In this document: piece by piece, positions 41,259 to 51,193 of the stretch
Layout of the letters: each line of letters begins with the position of its first letter
Position numbering within the stretch: position 1 is the first letter of the stretch
Assembly: GCA_016777005.1 (NCBI GenBank)
Contig: JADHSF010000001.1
Location: 41,029-105,028, forward strand
Length of the DNA stretch: 64,000 nucleotides
Source: SAR86 cluster bacterium
Lineage (GTDB): Bacteria > Pseudomonadota > Gammaproteobacteria > Magnimaribacterales > Magnimaribacteraceae
Reading direction: 5' to 3'
Program-made: the position numbers and the translations under genes
The notes under the pieces: model-generated
What the model was told of the DNA's origin: nothing
Databases searched by the model: none
Seen by the model: only the letters and a program-made list of their open reading frames with translations

Positions 41259-43613
41259 TTAATCTAAGGTTCTTTTTACTTCTATACGATCAAAGACTTC
41301 TATTTTATCTCCTACTTTCACGTCTCTATAATTGGCCACACCTATTCCGCATTCAGTACCCATTGGAACTTCACTAGCGTCGTCTTTGAATCTTTTTAAA
41401 GAGTCAAGTTCACCTTCAAAGATAACTATGTCATCTCTTAATACTCTAATAGGTTTATTTCTTTTGATAGTTCCTTCAATCACCATAGAGCCAGCAATCT
41501 GACCAAATTTGGGAGATTTAAAGATATCTTTAACTTCTGCGGTACCAAGAATTTGCTCTTTGACTTCAGGAGCTAAATGACCTTCAACTGAAGTCTTTAT
41601 TCCATCTATCAAATCATAAATAATACTGTAGTAGAGTATTTCTATAGATTCTTTTTCAGACAATGATTTAGCTGCATTATCAGCTCTAACATTAAACCCC
41701 ATTACAAAAGAACCAGTAGTAAGCGCCAGGTTCACATCATTTGCATTGATTGATCCAACTGATTCATGAACAATATTTATTTTAACTTCTTCATTCTCTA
41801 TGTTCTTTATAGATCCAATTATTGCTTCTAAAGACCCGTGAGTATCTGCTTTTAAGACTAGATTTAAAATTGTGTGATTGCCTAGTTCCGATTCAAAAAG
41901 CATCTCAAGATTTGAGATTTGATTACGGGCTAATCTTTCTGCTCTAGCTTTTTCTGCTCTTGCTCCAGATATTTCTTTAGCCATCTTTTCGCTAGCTACA
42001 ACAACAAATTCTTCTCCAGCCTTTGGTGGCACATCTAAACCAGTAATTGAAGCAGGCACAGATGGTCCAGCTTCCGATAAAATTATTCCATTCTCATCTA
42101 CAAGACTTCTCACTCTTTTAGTCTGCTCTCCAACTAAAATCATGTCACCCTTCTTAAGAGTGCCTTTTTGGACTAGAATTGTTGCAACAGCTCCTTTACC
42201 AACTTCTGTAGTTGAATCAAGAACAACACCGAAAGCAGGGCCTTTATGATGGGCCTTAAGTTCTAAAACCTCAGCTTCTAAATTAACTGCCTCTAGAAGT
42301 TCTTTAATTCCATCTCCTTTGAGTGCAGATATTGGGAGGAATTGTGTCTGACCTCCCCAGTCTTCTGGGATAAGATCTTTATTAGATAATTCTGTTTTTA
42401 CCCTTTCTATATCAGCTTCTTCTCGATCCATTTTATTTACTGCAACAACAATGGGGACCCCAGCAGCTTTAGCATGACTTATTGCTTCCTCTGTTTGAGG
42501 TTGCAAACCATCATCTGCTGCAACAACCAAAATAACTATATCCGTAGAATTTGCACCTCTAGCCCTTACTTCAGAAAAAGCAGCATGACCAGGTGTGTCA
42601 ATGAAAGCAATAGTTCCATGATCTGTATTAGCTTGATAAGCACCGATCTTTTGAGTAATCCCACCATCTTCTCCAGCTGCTACGTTTGCTTCTCTAATTG
42701 AATCTAGAAGTGTAGTCTTTCCGTGGTCCACATGACCAAGAACTGAAACAACAGGATTCCTTGGCTCTTCTTCACCTTCATAGGTAACTAATTCCATGAG
42801 CTGGTCTTCAACCTCTACTTTTACAGCTGGTTCTGCTTCATGACCAAGTTCAGCAGTAACCAGAATAGCTGTATCTTGATCTAATGGTTGGTTTAAAGTA
42901 GCCATAACGCCCATGGACATTAAAAGCTTTACTACCTCTCCTCCCTTCACAGAAAGGCTTTGAGCCAGCTCACTAACCGTTATTGATTCAGGAATTTGTA
43001 TTTTCTTAGTTACAAATTCCGCAGGTCTCTCGAATTCTTGTTTTTCTACGTTAGATAGAAAACTTTCTCCTTCTAATTCTCTTTGTTCTTTTTTTGAAAG
43101 TTCAGCTCTTGTAGGTTTAACAGTTCTTTTTCCTGTAATGACAGATTTTTTTATTTCAGGCTTAGTATCAGTTTCACCACCCGTTTTAGCTTTGCGTCTA
43201 GTGACTAAAGTTTTTTGTTCTTGTTCTTTTTTTCTCTTTTCTTCTTCAGTTTTTTTATTTGCCTCTCCTGCCTGCCTCTTCTTTTCAATCTCATCGAAAT
43301 TGATTGTTGCAGAAGTTCTTTGAGTGTCGCTTGATACGATTCCTGCACTGTCTTTAGAAATAGTTTTACGAGTGATAGAAACTGTTCCTTGTTTTTCCGG
43401 TTCAACCCTTGAAGCAGTTTTATTTAAAGAGATAGTTTTAGAAGATTTTATTTGTTGTTCTTTAAGAAACTCCAAAAGGGTCTTTTTATCTTGGTCAGTT
43501 ACTTCATCACTAATATCAGTATGATTAAGTCCTGCCTCTTTCATTTGAGAAAGGAGGGCTTGACCTTCTGAACCAATGATTTTTGCTAAATTTTCTACTG
43601 TTACTGACGACAT
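41259..43613 (-). CDS. infB: Translation initiation factor IF-2
   Basis: GHVDHGKTTLLDSIR, DTPGHAAFSEVRARGA, NKMD. Confidence 0.98.
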   Translation of the reverse strand: MSSVTVENLAKIIGSEGQALLSQMKEAGLNHTDISDEVTDQDKKTLLEFLKEQQIKSSKTISLNKTASRVEPEKQGTVSITRKTISKDSAGIVSSDTQRTSATINFDEIEKKRQAGEANKKTEEEKRKKEQEQKTLVTRRKAKTGGETDTKPEIKKSVITGKRTVKPTRAELSKKEQRELEGESFLSNVEKQEFERPAEFVTKKIQIPESITVSELAQSLSVKGGEVVKLLMSMGVMATLNQPLDQDTAILVTAELGHEAEPAVKVEVEDQLMELVTYEGEEEPRNPVVSVLGHVDHGKTTLLDSIREANVAAGEDGGITQKIGAYQANTDHGTIAFIDTPGHAAFSEVRARGANSTDIVILVVAADDGLQPQTEEAISHAKAAGVPIVVAVNKMDREEADIERVKTELSNKDLIPEDWGGQTQFLPISALKGDGIKELLEAVNLEAEVLELKAHHKGPAFGVVLDSTTEVGKGAVATILVQKGTLKKGDMILVGEQTKRVRSLVDENGIILSEAGPSVPASITGLDVPPKAGEEFVVVASEKMAKEISGARAEKARAERLARNQISNLEMLFESELGNHTILNLVLKADTHGSLEAIIGSIKNIENEEVKINIVHESVGSINANDVNLALTTGSFVMGFNVRADNAAKSLSEKESIEILYYSIIYDLIDGIKTSVEGHLAPEVKEQILGTAEVKDIFKSPKFGQIAGSMVIEGTIKRNKPIRVLRDDIVIFEGELDSLKRFKDDASEVPMGTECGIGVANYRDVKVGDKIEVFDRIEVKRTLD

Positions 43614-43618
43614 ATATT

Positions 43619-45079
43619 TTAATCCTCAAACCAATGAGCTCTTGCTCTCATTATTAAATCACCGGCATCATCGTCTGATATATCTATAATACTTGTGAGT
43701 TCTTCAATAGATTGTTCAGCCAATTCCTCTCTATCATTGATGCCCTTTTGAGAAAGTTCCAACGCTAAGGTCATTTCCATTCCTTCTACAGACATTAAAT
43801 CACCAGATTCACCATCGTCAGTAGAAACCTCCATTGCCATAGTAATCAAAACCTCTTTAGCTCTATTGATGAGCAGGTTACTTATATCGTCATCAAACCC
43901 TTCTATAGCAGATAGAGACTCCAAAGAAGCAGATGATATTGACTCCAGAGAACTATAACCATTTGAAATTAAGGTTTGAGCTAAGTCATCATCTACATCT
44001 AAATTTTTAACTAAAATACTAGAGATACTTTCAGTTTGTTCTTGACTCTTTTCTTCTGCAGCCGCTTGATCAATAACATTCAATTTCCAACCTGTAATCT
44101 GACTACTTAATCTTACGTTTTGACCACTCTTGCCTATAGCTTGAGCCAAAGTATCTTGTGTAACTGCTACTTCCATGGAACCTCTCACTTCATCTAGAAC
44201 AATAGATGTTATTTCAACTGGGCCCATAGAGTTAATAAGCAACTGAGCTGGATCATCATCCCAAATAACGATATCTAATCTTTCATTGCCGAGTTCATTT
44301 GAAACAGCCTGAACTCTAGAGCCGCGCATACCGACACAAGCTCCGACTGGATCTATCCTATTATCATTTGTTTTAACTGCAATTTTTGTTCTTGAACCAG
44401 GATCTCTTGCTACAGCTTTAATTTCTATAACTTGTTCAGATATCTCAGGAACTTCTAGTTTAAATAGCTCAGCAACCATCTCAGGACATTTTCTACTTAA
44501 TGCTAACTGAGGTCCTCGATTTTCTCTTTCTTCTTCTTGTAAAACAGCCCTCAACCTATCACCTATCCTAAACACCTCACCTGGGATTAATTCAGTTCTT
44601 GAAAGTATAGCTTCAGCTCCTTCTCCTAGATCTATAATAAGAAATTCTCTAGTAACCTTCTTGACGGTACCATTGACCAGCTCTCCTAAGACATTACGGT
44701 ATTTTTCAACGACCTGCGCTCTTTCAGCTTCTCGAACTTTTTGGACTATGACTTGCTTGGCAGCTTGAGCTGCGATCCTACCAAATTCAACATTATCAAC
44801 CTTTTCTCTAACTGAAGACCCTATCTCATTATTTGTTTCATTCTGAATAACTTGGAATCCCTCATCCTCGAAGTCCTCTTTTGAAACAACTTCCCATAGA
44901 CGAAAGGTTTCATATTCTCCAGTCTGTGGGTCAATTAAAACTTCTATGTTTGAGCTTTCCTGATATCTCTTTTTTGTCGCAGTAGCCAAAGCTTGTTCTA
45001 TTGCTTCGAAAATTGCCTCTTTTGGTAAGCCTTTCTCACTAGAAACTGCTTCCGCGACTAATAAAATCTCATTTTGCAT
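43619..45079 (-). CDS. nusA: Transcription termination/antitermination protein NusA
   Basis: S1/KH domains (DPVGACVGMRGSRVQAVSNELGNERLDI), HhH repeats at C-terminus. Confidence 0.97.
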   Translation of the reverse strand: MQNEILLVAEAVSSEKGLPKEAIFEAIEQALATATKKRYQESSNIEVLIDPQTGEYETFRLWEVVSKEDFEDEGFQVIQNETNNEIGSSVREKVDNVEFGRIAAQAAKQVIVQKVREAERAQVVEKYRNVLGELVNGTVKKVTREFLIIDLGEGAEAILSRTELIPGEVFRIGDRLRAVLQEEERENRGPQLALSRKCPEMVAELFKLEVPEISEQVIEIKAVARDPGSRTKIAVKTNDNRIDPVGACVGMRGSRVQAVSNELGNERLDIVIWDDDPAQLLINSMGPVEITSIVLDEVRGSMEVAVTQDTLAQAIGKSGQNVRLSSQITGWKLNVIDQAAAEEKSQEQTESISSILVKNLDVDDDLAQTLISNGYSSLESISSASLESLSAIEGFDDDISNLLINRAKEVLITMAMEVSTDDGESGDLMSVEGMEMTLALELSQKGINDREELAEQSIEELTSIIDISDDDAGDLIMRARAHWFED

Positions 45080-45090
45080 AATATTACCCC

Positions 45091-45531
45091 TTAGATTAAA
45101 AGATTTGCTTTAATAATAGAAGAAAAAGGAATTTCTTGAATTTTATCTTTTACTTCAAGTTTTATACTAATTTCATCCACTTCTTCTAATTGACCTTTTA
45201 TTGTTTTTTTATTCAGGTCGTCAAAAAATGTGACTTTAAGGTTTTCCTTTAAAAATTCTTTATATTGTTCTTTATAAAAAAATTTGCGATCTAAACCTGG
45301 TGAAGAAACTTCTAATAGATAGTTCTCAGAGAAATCGTTTTCTGTATCCAGAACTTTACTGACATGTTTACTGACCAATTCGCAATCTTCAACAGATATG
45401 CCTTCTTTATTATCTATGTATATCCTCAATGTTTGATTAGAGTGCCTACCAAAAAGCTCAAGACCCCAAACCTTACAGCCCAGTCTCTCTATATCCTTTT
45501 CAATAACCTCTTTAATATATTCTGTATCCAT
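45091..45531 (-). CDS. rimP: Ribosome maturation factor RimP
   Basis: RimP pattern (RIYIDNKEGISVEDCELVSKHVSKVLD...LEVSSPGLDR). Confidence 0.95.
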   Translation of the reverse strand: MDTEYIKEVIEKDIERLGCKVWGLELFGRHSNQTLRIYIDNKEGISVEDCELVSKHVSKVLDTENDFSENYLLEVSSPGLDRKFFYKEQYKEFLKENLKVTFFDDLNKKTIKGQLEEVDEISIKLEVKDKIQEIPFSSIIKANLLI

Positions 45532-45542
45532 TTTTTACCTAC

Positions 45543-45564
45543 AAAAAAAGCCCATAAAGGGCTT
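45543..45564 (-). terminator. Intrinsic terminator between tRNA-fMet and rimP
   Basis: Minus strand AAGCCC-TTTAT-GGGCTT-TTTTT. Confidence 0.8.
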
Positions 45565-45567
45565 ACT

Positions 45568-45644
<77 letters not shown>

Positions 45645-45692
45645 ACAAAGGGAAAGCAGTATAGTTAGATGAAGCGAAAGAATCAAGATAAA

Positions 45693-45778
45693 TGGTGCCG
45701 AAGAGAGGATTCGAACCTCCACGAGCTATGCTCACTACCCCCTCAAGGTAGCGTGTCTACCAATTCCACCACTTCGGC
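45693..45778 (-). tRNA. tRNA-Leu (GAG)
   Basis: GCCGAAGTGGTGGAATTGGTAGACACGCTACCTTGAGGGGGTAG...TCTTCGGCACCA with long variable arm. Confidence 0.95.
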
Positions 45779-45787
45779 ATAAAAGTA

Positions 45788-46084
45788 TTAATCTTCGGGT
45801 AAGATTCCAGACTCTTCAATTATGATCTCTTCTATTGAAGTTTCTTTATCTAAACTACTCCTAGATATGTAGGTAATGGATAAGCTTAAAATGAGGAAAA
45901 TAGCAGAAAGAACTGCGGTCACTTTAGTCAAAGGATTTGAATTACTACTTGAACCAAACATTGCGTTACTAGAACCACCACCAAAAGCACTTCCAATATC
46001 AGATCCTTTTCCTTGTTGAAGTAATATTATTAAAATTAATGAGATAGAAATGAGTATGTAAAAGAATATAAGTAGATTTTCCAT
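45788..46084 (-). CDS. secG: Protein-export membrane protein SecG
   Basis: Two TM segments with LLQQGKGSDIGSAFGGGSSNAMFGS. Confidence 0.96.
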   Translation of the reverse strand: MENLLIFFYILISISLILIILLQQGKGSDIGSAFGGGSSNAMFGSSSNSNPLTKVTAVLSAIFLILSLSITYISRSSLDKETSIEEIIIEESGILPED

Positions 46085-46809
46085 TAGCTTAAATTATAAA
46101 TTTTTGAAAAGGTTTCTGAATCCAAGGAAGCTCCTCCAATTAAGAGACCATCGACACTATCTGAAGACAAAATTTCTTCGGCATTGTTTAATTTTACACT
46201 ACCTCCGTAAACAACTGAAACTTTCTTATTGTTCACTATTTTTTTAAGATGGTTTTTGATAAATCCATGAATATCTTCTATGTAAGTTGTTTTTGCACTT
46301 AATCCAGTTCCAATTGCCCATATTGGCTCATAAGCAATTGTAATGTTTGCTAAATCTTCAGAATTTAAAATATCGAGTTGATTTGTAAGGAAATTTTTAG
46401 TGTCACCATTACTATATACTTCAGATGGTTCTCCTATGCAGAAAATAACAGAAATACCGCTATCAATAGCGCTGTCAAGCTTAGCCCTTAAAGAAACACC
46501 ATCTTCATTCAAGTAATGTCTTTGTTCAGAATGGCCTATCAAAACGAATTCAGTTGAGAAGTCATTTAGCATTTGTCCATTAATTCCTCCTGTCAATGCA
46601 CCTTGATGAGTTGAATCTATTTCTTGTGATCCTAACTGGACCGGACTGTTTATTTTAGTAATGAAGCTTCTAGTTGAATCTAGATAACATGAAGGAGGAC
46701 ATATTACACAGTTAACTTCTGTTTTATATTCTATTTTGTTAGAAACTTCGTTAATCCATAACTCGATATCTGCTTTAGTGCCATTCATTTTCCAATTGGA
46801 AACAATCAT
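46084..46809 (-). CDS. tpiA: Triose-phosphate isomerase
   Basis: NWKMNG; IGHSEQRHYL; AYEPIWAIGTG; VYGGSV. Confidence 0.97.
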   Translation of the reverse strand: MIVSNWKMNGTKADIELWINEVSNKIEYKTEVNCVICPPSCYLDSTRSFITKINSPVQLGSQEIDSTHQGALTGGINGQMLNDFSTEFVLIGHSEQRHYLNEDGVSLRAKLDSAIDSGISVIFCIGEPSEVYSNGDTKNFLTNQLDILNSEDLANITIAYEPIWAIGTGLSAKTTYIEDIHGFIKNHLKKIVNNKKVSVVYGGSVKLNNAEEILSSDSVDGLLIGGASLDSETFSKIYNLS

Positions 46810-48170
46810 AGAGTTAAAGCTAATTCTGCTAATGAATTACATAAGTTTTCTGAAGTGCCAGAATCCTTAGACTCTACCATAATTCTTATTAATGGTTCTG
46901 TTCCAGATGGTCTTATAAGAACTCTGCCATCATTACCTAATTTACTTTCTATTTTGGTAACTTCAGACCAAAATTTATCACTAAGAATAATGTTATTGGG
47001 ATCATCTACCTTAAGATTTATTAATGTTTGTGGAAACTTTTTGAAATTATTGAGTGTTTTATCTATAGAAAAATTATCGTTCTTGACGGCATCTAAGAAC
47101 TTGAGCGCGGCGATGATAGCATCACCTGTTGGAGCAGAGTCTAAACATATAATGTGGCCTGATGGCTCTCCCCCTAACAACCAATTTCTTTCTACAAGTT
47201 TTTGTAAAACATATTTATCGCCAACATCTGATCTATAAAAATCAATATTGTTTTCTTCAAAATGAATTTCAAGTGCTTTATTTGTCATCAGAGTCCCAAT
47301 AACTCCTGACCCTTCTGTAAGATTTTGAGAAAGAATATAAAGAATATCATCTCCATCAAGAATATCTCCGTTAGAAGATACTATTAGAATCCTATCTCCG
47401 TCTCCATCAAAAGCTATACCGAGGTCATATTCCCCTTTTGCAATCTCTTCTTTTAAAAATTCTGGGCTAGTAGAGCCACAATTTTGATTGATGTTAATAC
47501 CATCTGGTGACGATCCAATTGCGTGTACTTCTGCGCCGAGTTCTTCAAAAACTTTTGGTGCTACTGAATAAGTAGCTCCGTTAGCACAATCCAAAAGGAT
47601 TGATAATCCAGTCAAATCTAAACCTAAGAAAGTAGATTTACAAAATTCAATATACCTTCCTTGAGCATCATTCATTCTTGCAGCCTTACCTAGATTAATT
47701 GAGTCTACAGCGACCATATCGTGATTAAGTTTACTTTCAATTCTTTTCTCTAATTCAGCAGAAAATTTTTGACCATCTTTATTGAAAAACTTAATTCCAT
47801 TATCTTCGAAAAGATTATGTGATGCACTGATCACTAGGCCTACTTGGTTATTAGAATTTGCTAAGAAGGAAACCCCTGGAGTGGGAAGGGGCCCCAATAA
47901 GGTGACATCCATACCAGAAGAGATAAAACCTGCCTGCAAAGCTGATTCAAACATATATCCTGATATCCTTGTATCTTTACCAATGAATACTTTGGATATA
48001 CCCTCTTCTTTTAAAACGCAACCTGCTGCCCATCCAAGTTTAGTGACAAAAAGCGGATTCATGGTTGAGGTAACAGGACCTCTTATTCCATCGGTTCCAA
48101 ATTTACGATCACTTCTTAATGGTGAAAGGCTTGAAATTTCTTTTTTTCTTATGGGTAATAATTTACTCAT
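46806..48170 (-). CDS. glmM: Phosphoglucosamine mutase
   Basis: FGTDGIRG; VISASHNLFEDNGIKFF; FDGDGDR; RPSGTEPLIR. Confidence 0.96.
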   Translation of the reverse strand: MSKLLPIRKKEISSLSPLRSDRKFGTDGIRGPVTSTMNPLFVTKLGWAAGCVLKEEGISKVFIGKDTRISGYMFESALQAGFISSGMDVTLLGPLPTPGVSFLANSNNQVGLVISASHNLFEDNGIKFFNKDGQKFSAELEKRIESKLNHDMVAVDSINLGKAARMNDAQGRYIEFCKSTFLGLDLTGLSILLDCANGATYSVAPKVFEELGAEVHAIGSSPDGININQNCGSTSPEFLKEEIAKGEYDLGIAFDGDGDRILIVSSNGDILDGDDILYILSQNLTEGSGVIGTLMTNKALEIHFEENNIDFYRSDVGDKYVLQKLVERNWLLGGEPSGHIICLDSAPTGDAIIAALKFLDAVKNDNFSIDKTLNNFKKFPQTLINLKVDDPNNIILSDKFWSEVTKIESKLGNDGRVLIRPSGTEPLIRIMVESKDSGTSENLCNSLAELALTL

Positions 48171-48214
48171 TAAGAAAGAATTCTAATCTATATAGAAAGA
48201 ATCAACAAAAAAAC

Positions 48215-50116
48215 TCAATTCTGCTCTGCTGCGTCACCGACTTTATTATCATCTTCAGGTGTTTTTGGCTTTGAATCTTGACTAGATTTAGGAGCCCTAG
48301 GCTCTCCTCCGGCCATAATATCTTCGATCTGATGAGTATCCAGAGTCTCATAGTCCATCAAGGCTTTTGACATACCATGCAGAGCTTCTAGATTTTCAGA
48401 TAATATATCTTTTGCTAGCTGGTAACAGCCTGAAAGGATTTCTTTAACTTCATTATCAATTTCATGAGCTGTGTCATTTGAAATTCCTTGTTTAGAGGAT
48501 CCAGCTGAACGACCTAAAAAAGGCTCATCCGTTTCATCTCCATACTTAATAGGTCCAAGTTTTTCAGAAAGACCCCATTTGGTGACCATATTATAAGCAA
48601 GCTCTGTAGCTCTTTCTATATCATTTGAAGCACCTGTAGTTACACCCTTTACTCCATAAATCAATTCTTCAGCTATCCTACCCCCGTATAGTCCACAAAT
48701 TCTGTCTAAAATACTTTGATGACTGTAACTATATTTATCTTCTTCAGGGAGGAACATAGTCACTCCTAAAGCTCTACCTCTAGGAATTATTGTAACTTTA
48801 TAAACTGGATCATGCCCATCAAGACTTCTTCCAACAATAGCGTGACCTGATTCATGATATGCTGTTTTTAGTTTTTCTTCTTCAGACATAACCATTGATC
48901 TTCTTTCGCTTCCCATCATGACTTTGTCTTTAGCAAACTCGAGTTGCTCCATTCCCACAAGTTTCTTTGAAGTTCGGGCAGCTACTAAGGCGGCTTCATT
49001 TACTAAATTTGCAAGGTCAGCTCCTGAAAAACCTGGCGTTCCTCTTGCTATAAGTGATGCATCAACATCTTGAGCAATAGGTACTTTTTTCATATGAACT
49101 TTTATAATTTGTTCTCTGCCTCTTATATCAGGTAAGGGCACTACAACTTGTCTATCAAATCTTCCGGGTCTCAGTAAGGCCGGGTCTAAAACGTCAGGTC
49201 TATTTGTTGCAGCTATAATTATGATGGCTTGATGATCTTCAAAACCATCCATTTCAACTAAAAGCTGGTTTAGAGTTTGCTCTCTTTCATCATTACCTCC
49301 ACCCATTCCAGCACCACGATGCCTTCCAACAGCATCTATTTCATCAATAAAAACAATACAGGGAGATTGCTTTTTTGCTTGTTCAAACATATCTCTTACC
49401 CTTGAAGCACCAACACCTACAAACATTTCTACAAAATCAGAACCTGAGATTGAAAAGAACGGGACACCTGCTTCGCCGGCAATCGCTTTTGCTAATAATG
49501 TTTTACCAGTACCAGGAGAGCCTGTCATTAAAATGCCCGTGGGTATCTTTCCTCCGAGCTTCTGAAATTTTGTAGGGTCTTGTAGGAAATCTACAACTTC
49601 TTGTACTTCTTCTTTCGCCTCTTCAATGCCTGCTACATCTGCAAAAGAAGTTTTAACTTTGCCTCCTTCAAGCATCTTAGCTTTACTTTTTCCAAAACTC
49701 ATTGGGCCGGACTTACCGCCCATTCCACCTTGCATCTGCCTCATGAAGAAGATGAAGACTGCCAATATAATTAAAATTGGAAAGCTGGCTATAAGCAGTT
49801 GTTTTAGAACAGATTGTTCTTCGGGTTTTTCACCAGTGACTGACACCCTATGATCACTAAGTATTTCACTTAAGTCATCTTGTAAGAATGGAGGTCTAAC
49901 CGTCTCGAAAGACTCGCCATTAACTGTTTTTCCTTTGAGTGTGTAATTGTCGGATGCAAACTCAATACTTAAAACCTGATCACTTTCGACTTGGGAAATG
50001 AATTCTGAATAAGACAGCTCGTTGACAGAAGATTCTGTATTGAGATTGTTGAATACCGAGAAAACCGTTATTGCAATAAACAACCACATTAGTAAATTTT
50101 TAAGAAGTTCGCTCAT
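48215..50116 (-). CDS. ftsH: ATP-dependent zinc metalloprotease FtsH
   Basis: [24 protein letters not shown] zinc site; two N-terminal TMs. Confidence 0.98.
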   Translation of the reverse strand: MSELLKNLLMWLFIAITVFSVFNNLNTESSVNELSYSEFISQVESDQVLSIEFASDNYTLKGKTVNGESFETVRPPFLQDDLSEILSDHRVSVTGEKPEEQSVLKQLLIASFPILIILAVFIFFMRQMQGGMGGKSGPMSFGKSKAKMLEGGKVKTSFADVAGIEEAKEEVQEVVDFLQDPTKFQKLGGKIPTGILMTGSPGTGKTLLAKAIAGEAGVPFFSISGSDFVEMFVGVGASRVRDMFEQAKKQSPCIVFIDEIDAVGRHRGAGMGGGNDEREQTLNQLLVEMDGFEDHQAIIIIAATNRPDVLDPALLRPGRFDRQVVVPLPDIRGREQIIKVHMKKVPIAQDVDASLIARGTPGFSGADLANLVNEAALVAARTSKKLVGMEQLEFAKDKVMMGSERRSMVMSEEEKLKTAYHESGHAIVGRSLDGHDPVYKVTIIPRGRALGVTMFLPEEDKYSYSHQSILDRICGLYGGRIAEELIYGVKGVTTGASNDIERATELAYNMVTKWGLSEKLGPIKYGDETDEPFLGRSAGSSKQGISNDTAHEIDNEVKEILSGCYQLAKDILSENLEALHGMSKALMDYETLDTHQIEDIMAGGEPRAPKSSQDSKPKTPEDDNKVGDAAEQN

Positions 50117-50117
50117 A

Positions 50118-50714
50118 TTATTTTAATTCCTTTCCAATTATGTATATTTCATTAGAGTTTGGTCTTGACGCTTTAGGTTTAGATATTTTAATCTTTGCAA
50201 ACCTTTTTTTGAGGGCAGTTCTAGTATAATCCAAACTTTCTCCTTGGAAAACTTTTATTAAAACCGAACCTTCTTTCTTGAGAAACTTATCCACCATCAA
50301 CAAGACGTTATCCACCAAATCGATCATTAATGCGTTATCTCTTTCCTTTATACCACTTATATTGGGGGCCATATCAGATAAAACAAGATCAAATGGTAAA
50401 AAGTCTTTAATTTTTTTTAAATCAACATCCCTGATATCTTCGATTTTTTTTTGAATAAAAAAACAATCTCTTATTTCTTTCATGGGCTGAATATCAACAG
50501 CCGTAACTTTTCCTTTAGGCCCAATATATTCAGTAACTACTTGTGTCCAGCTACCTGGAAATGATCCTAAATCAATTACAGATGATCCTTTATGGATCTT
50601 AATATCCTTCTCTAGTATCTCTTTAAGCTTAAAAGATGCTCTAGATCTATAACCTTCTTTTTTTGATTTTCTTGTATAAGAATCACCATCTCGATAATTG
50701 GTTTTGTGTGGCAT
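50118..50714 (-). CDS. rlmE: 23S rRNA (uridine2552-2'-O)-methyltransferase
   Basis: [27 protein letters not shown]; next to ftsH. Confidence 0.96.
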   Translation of the reverse strand: MPHKTNYRDGDSYTRKSKKEGYRSRASFKLKEILEKDIKIHKGSSVIDLGSFPGSWTQVVTEYIGPKGKVTAVDIQPMKEIRDCFFIQKKIEDIRDVDLKKIKDFLPFDLVLSDMAPNISGIKERDNALMIDLVDNVLLMVDKFLKKEGSVLIKVFQGESLDYTRTALKKRFAKIKISKPKASRPNSNEIYIIGKELK

Positions 50715-50722
50715 TCAAAAAT

Positions 50723-51193
50723 TTACAAGTACTCTACCTTTTCAATTTCATATTCAGTTAAACCCCCTGGGGCCTCAAGTTTTATAACATCATCCTCAAA
50801 TTTTCCCATTAATTGCCTTGCCAAAGGCGAAGCAAATGAGATCATGCCCTTACTTGCATCAGCTTCATCCTCTCCAACTATCTTGTAGGTTATAGATTTT
50901 TCCAGTTCTGAATTGAAAACAGTTACCGTAGTGCCAAAAATGACTTTATCGGATGGGTCCATGTTGAGGATATCGATAACCTGAGATGAAGAAAGTTTTG
51001 ATTCTATATCTCTAATTCTTGCTTCGGTAAGACTTTGTTGTTCTTTCGCAGCATGATATTCGGCATTCTCTTTCAAATCTCCGAATTCTCTTGCAGTTGC
51101 TATGTCATCAATAATTCTTAGACGGTCTTCTGTCTTAAGTTTTTTTAACTCATCTCTTAAGAGTATCTCTCCTTCTTTAGTTATTGGATTCAT
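50723..51193 (-). CDS. greA: Transcription elongation factor GreA
   Basis: ATAREFGDLKENAEYHAAKEQQSLTEARI. Confidence 0.97.
   Translation of the reverse strand: MNPITKEGEILLRDELKKLKTEDRLRIIDDIATAREFGDLKENAEYHAAKEQQSLTEARIRDIESKLSSSQVIDILNMDPSDKVIFGTTVTVFNSELEKSITYKIVGEDEADASKGMISFASPLARQLMGKFEDDVIKLEAPGGLTEYEIEKVEYL

Noticed and set aside
43205-43405. Lys-rich 66-aa ORF in the region of infB linker
   Set aside because: Alternate-frame reading of the low-complexity charged linker of IF-2.
47803-48110. GlmM active-site segment SASHNLFEDNGIKFF with Leu where Pro is usual after SASHN
   Set aside because: Catalytic Ser and surrounding motif are intact; probably ordinary lineage variation.
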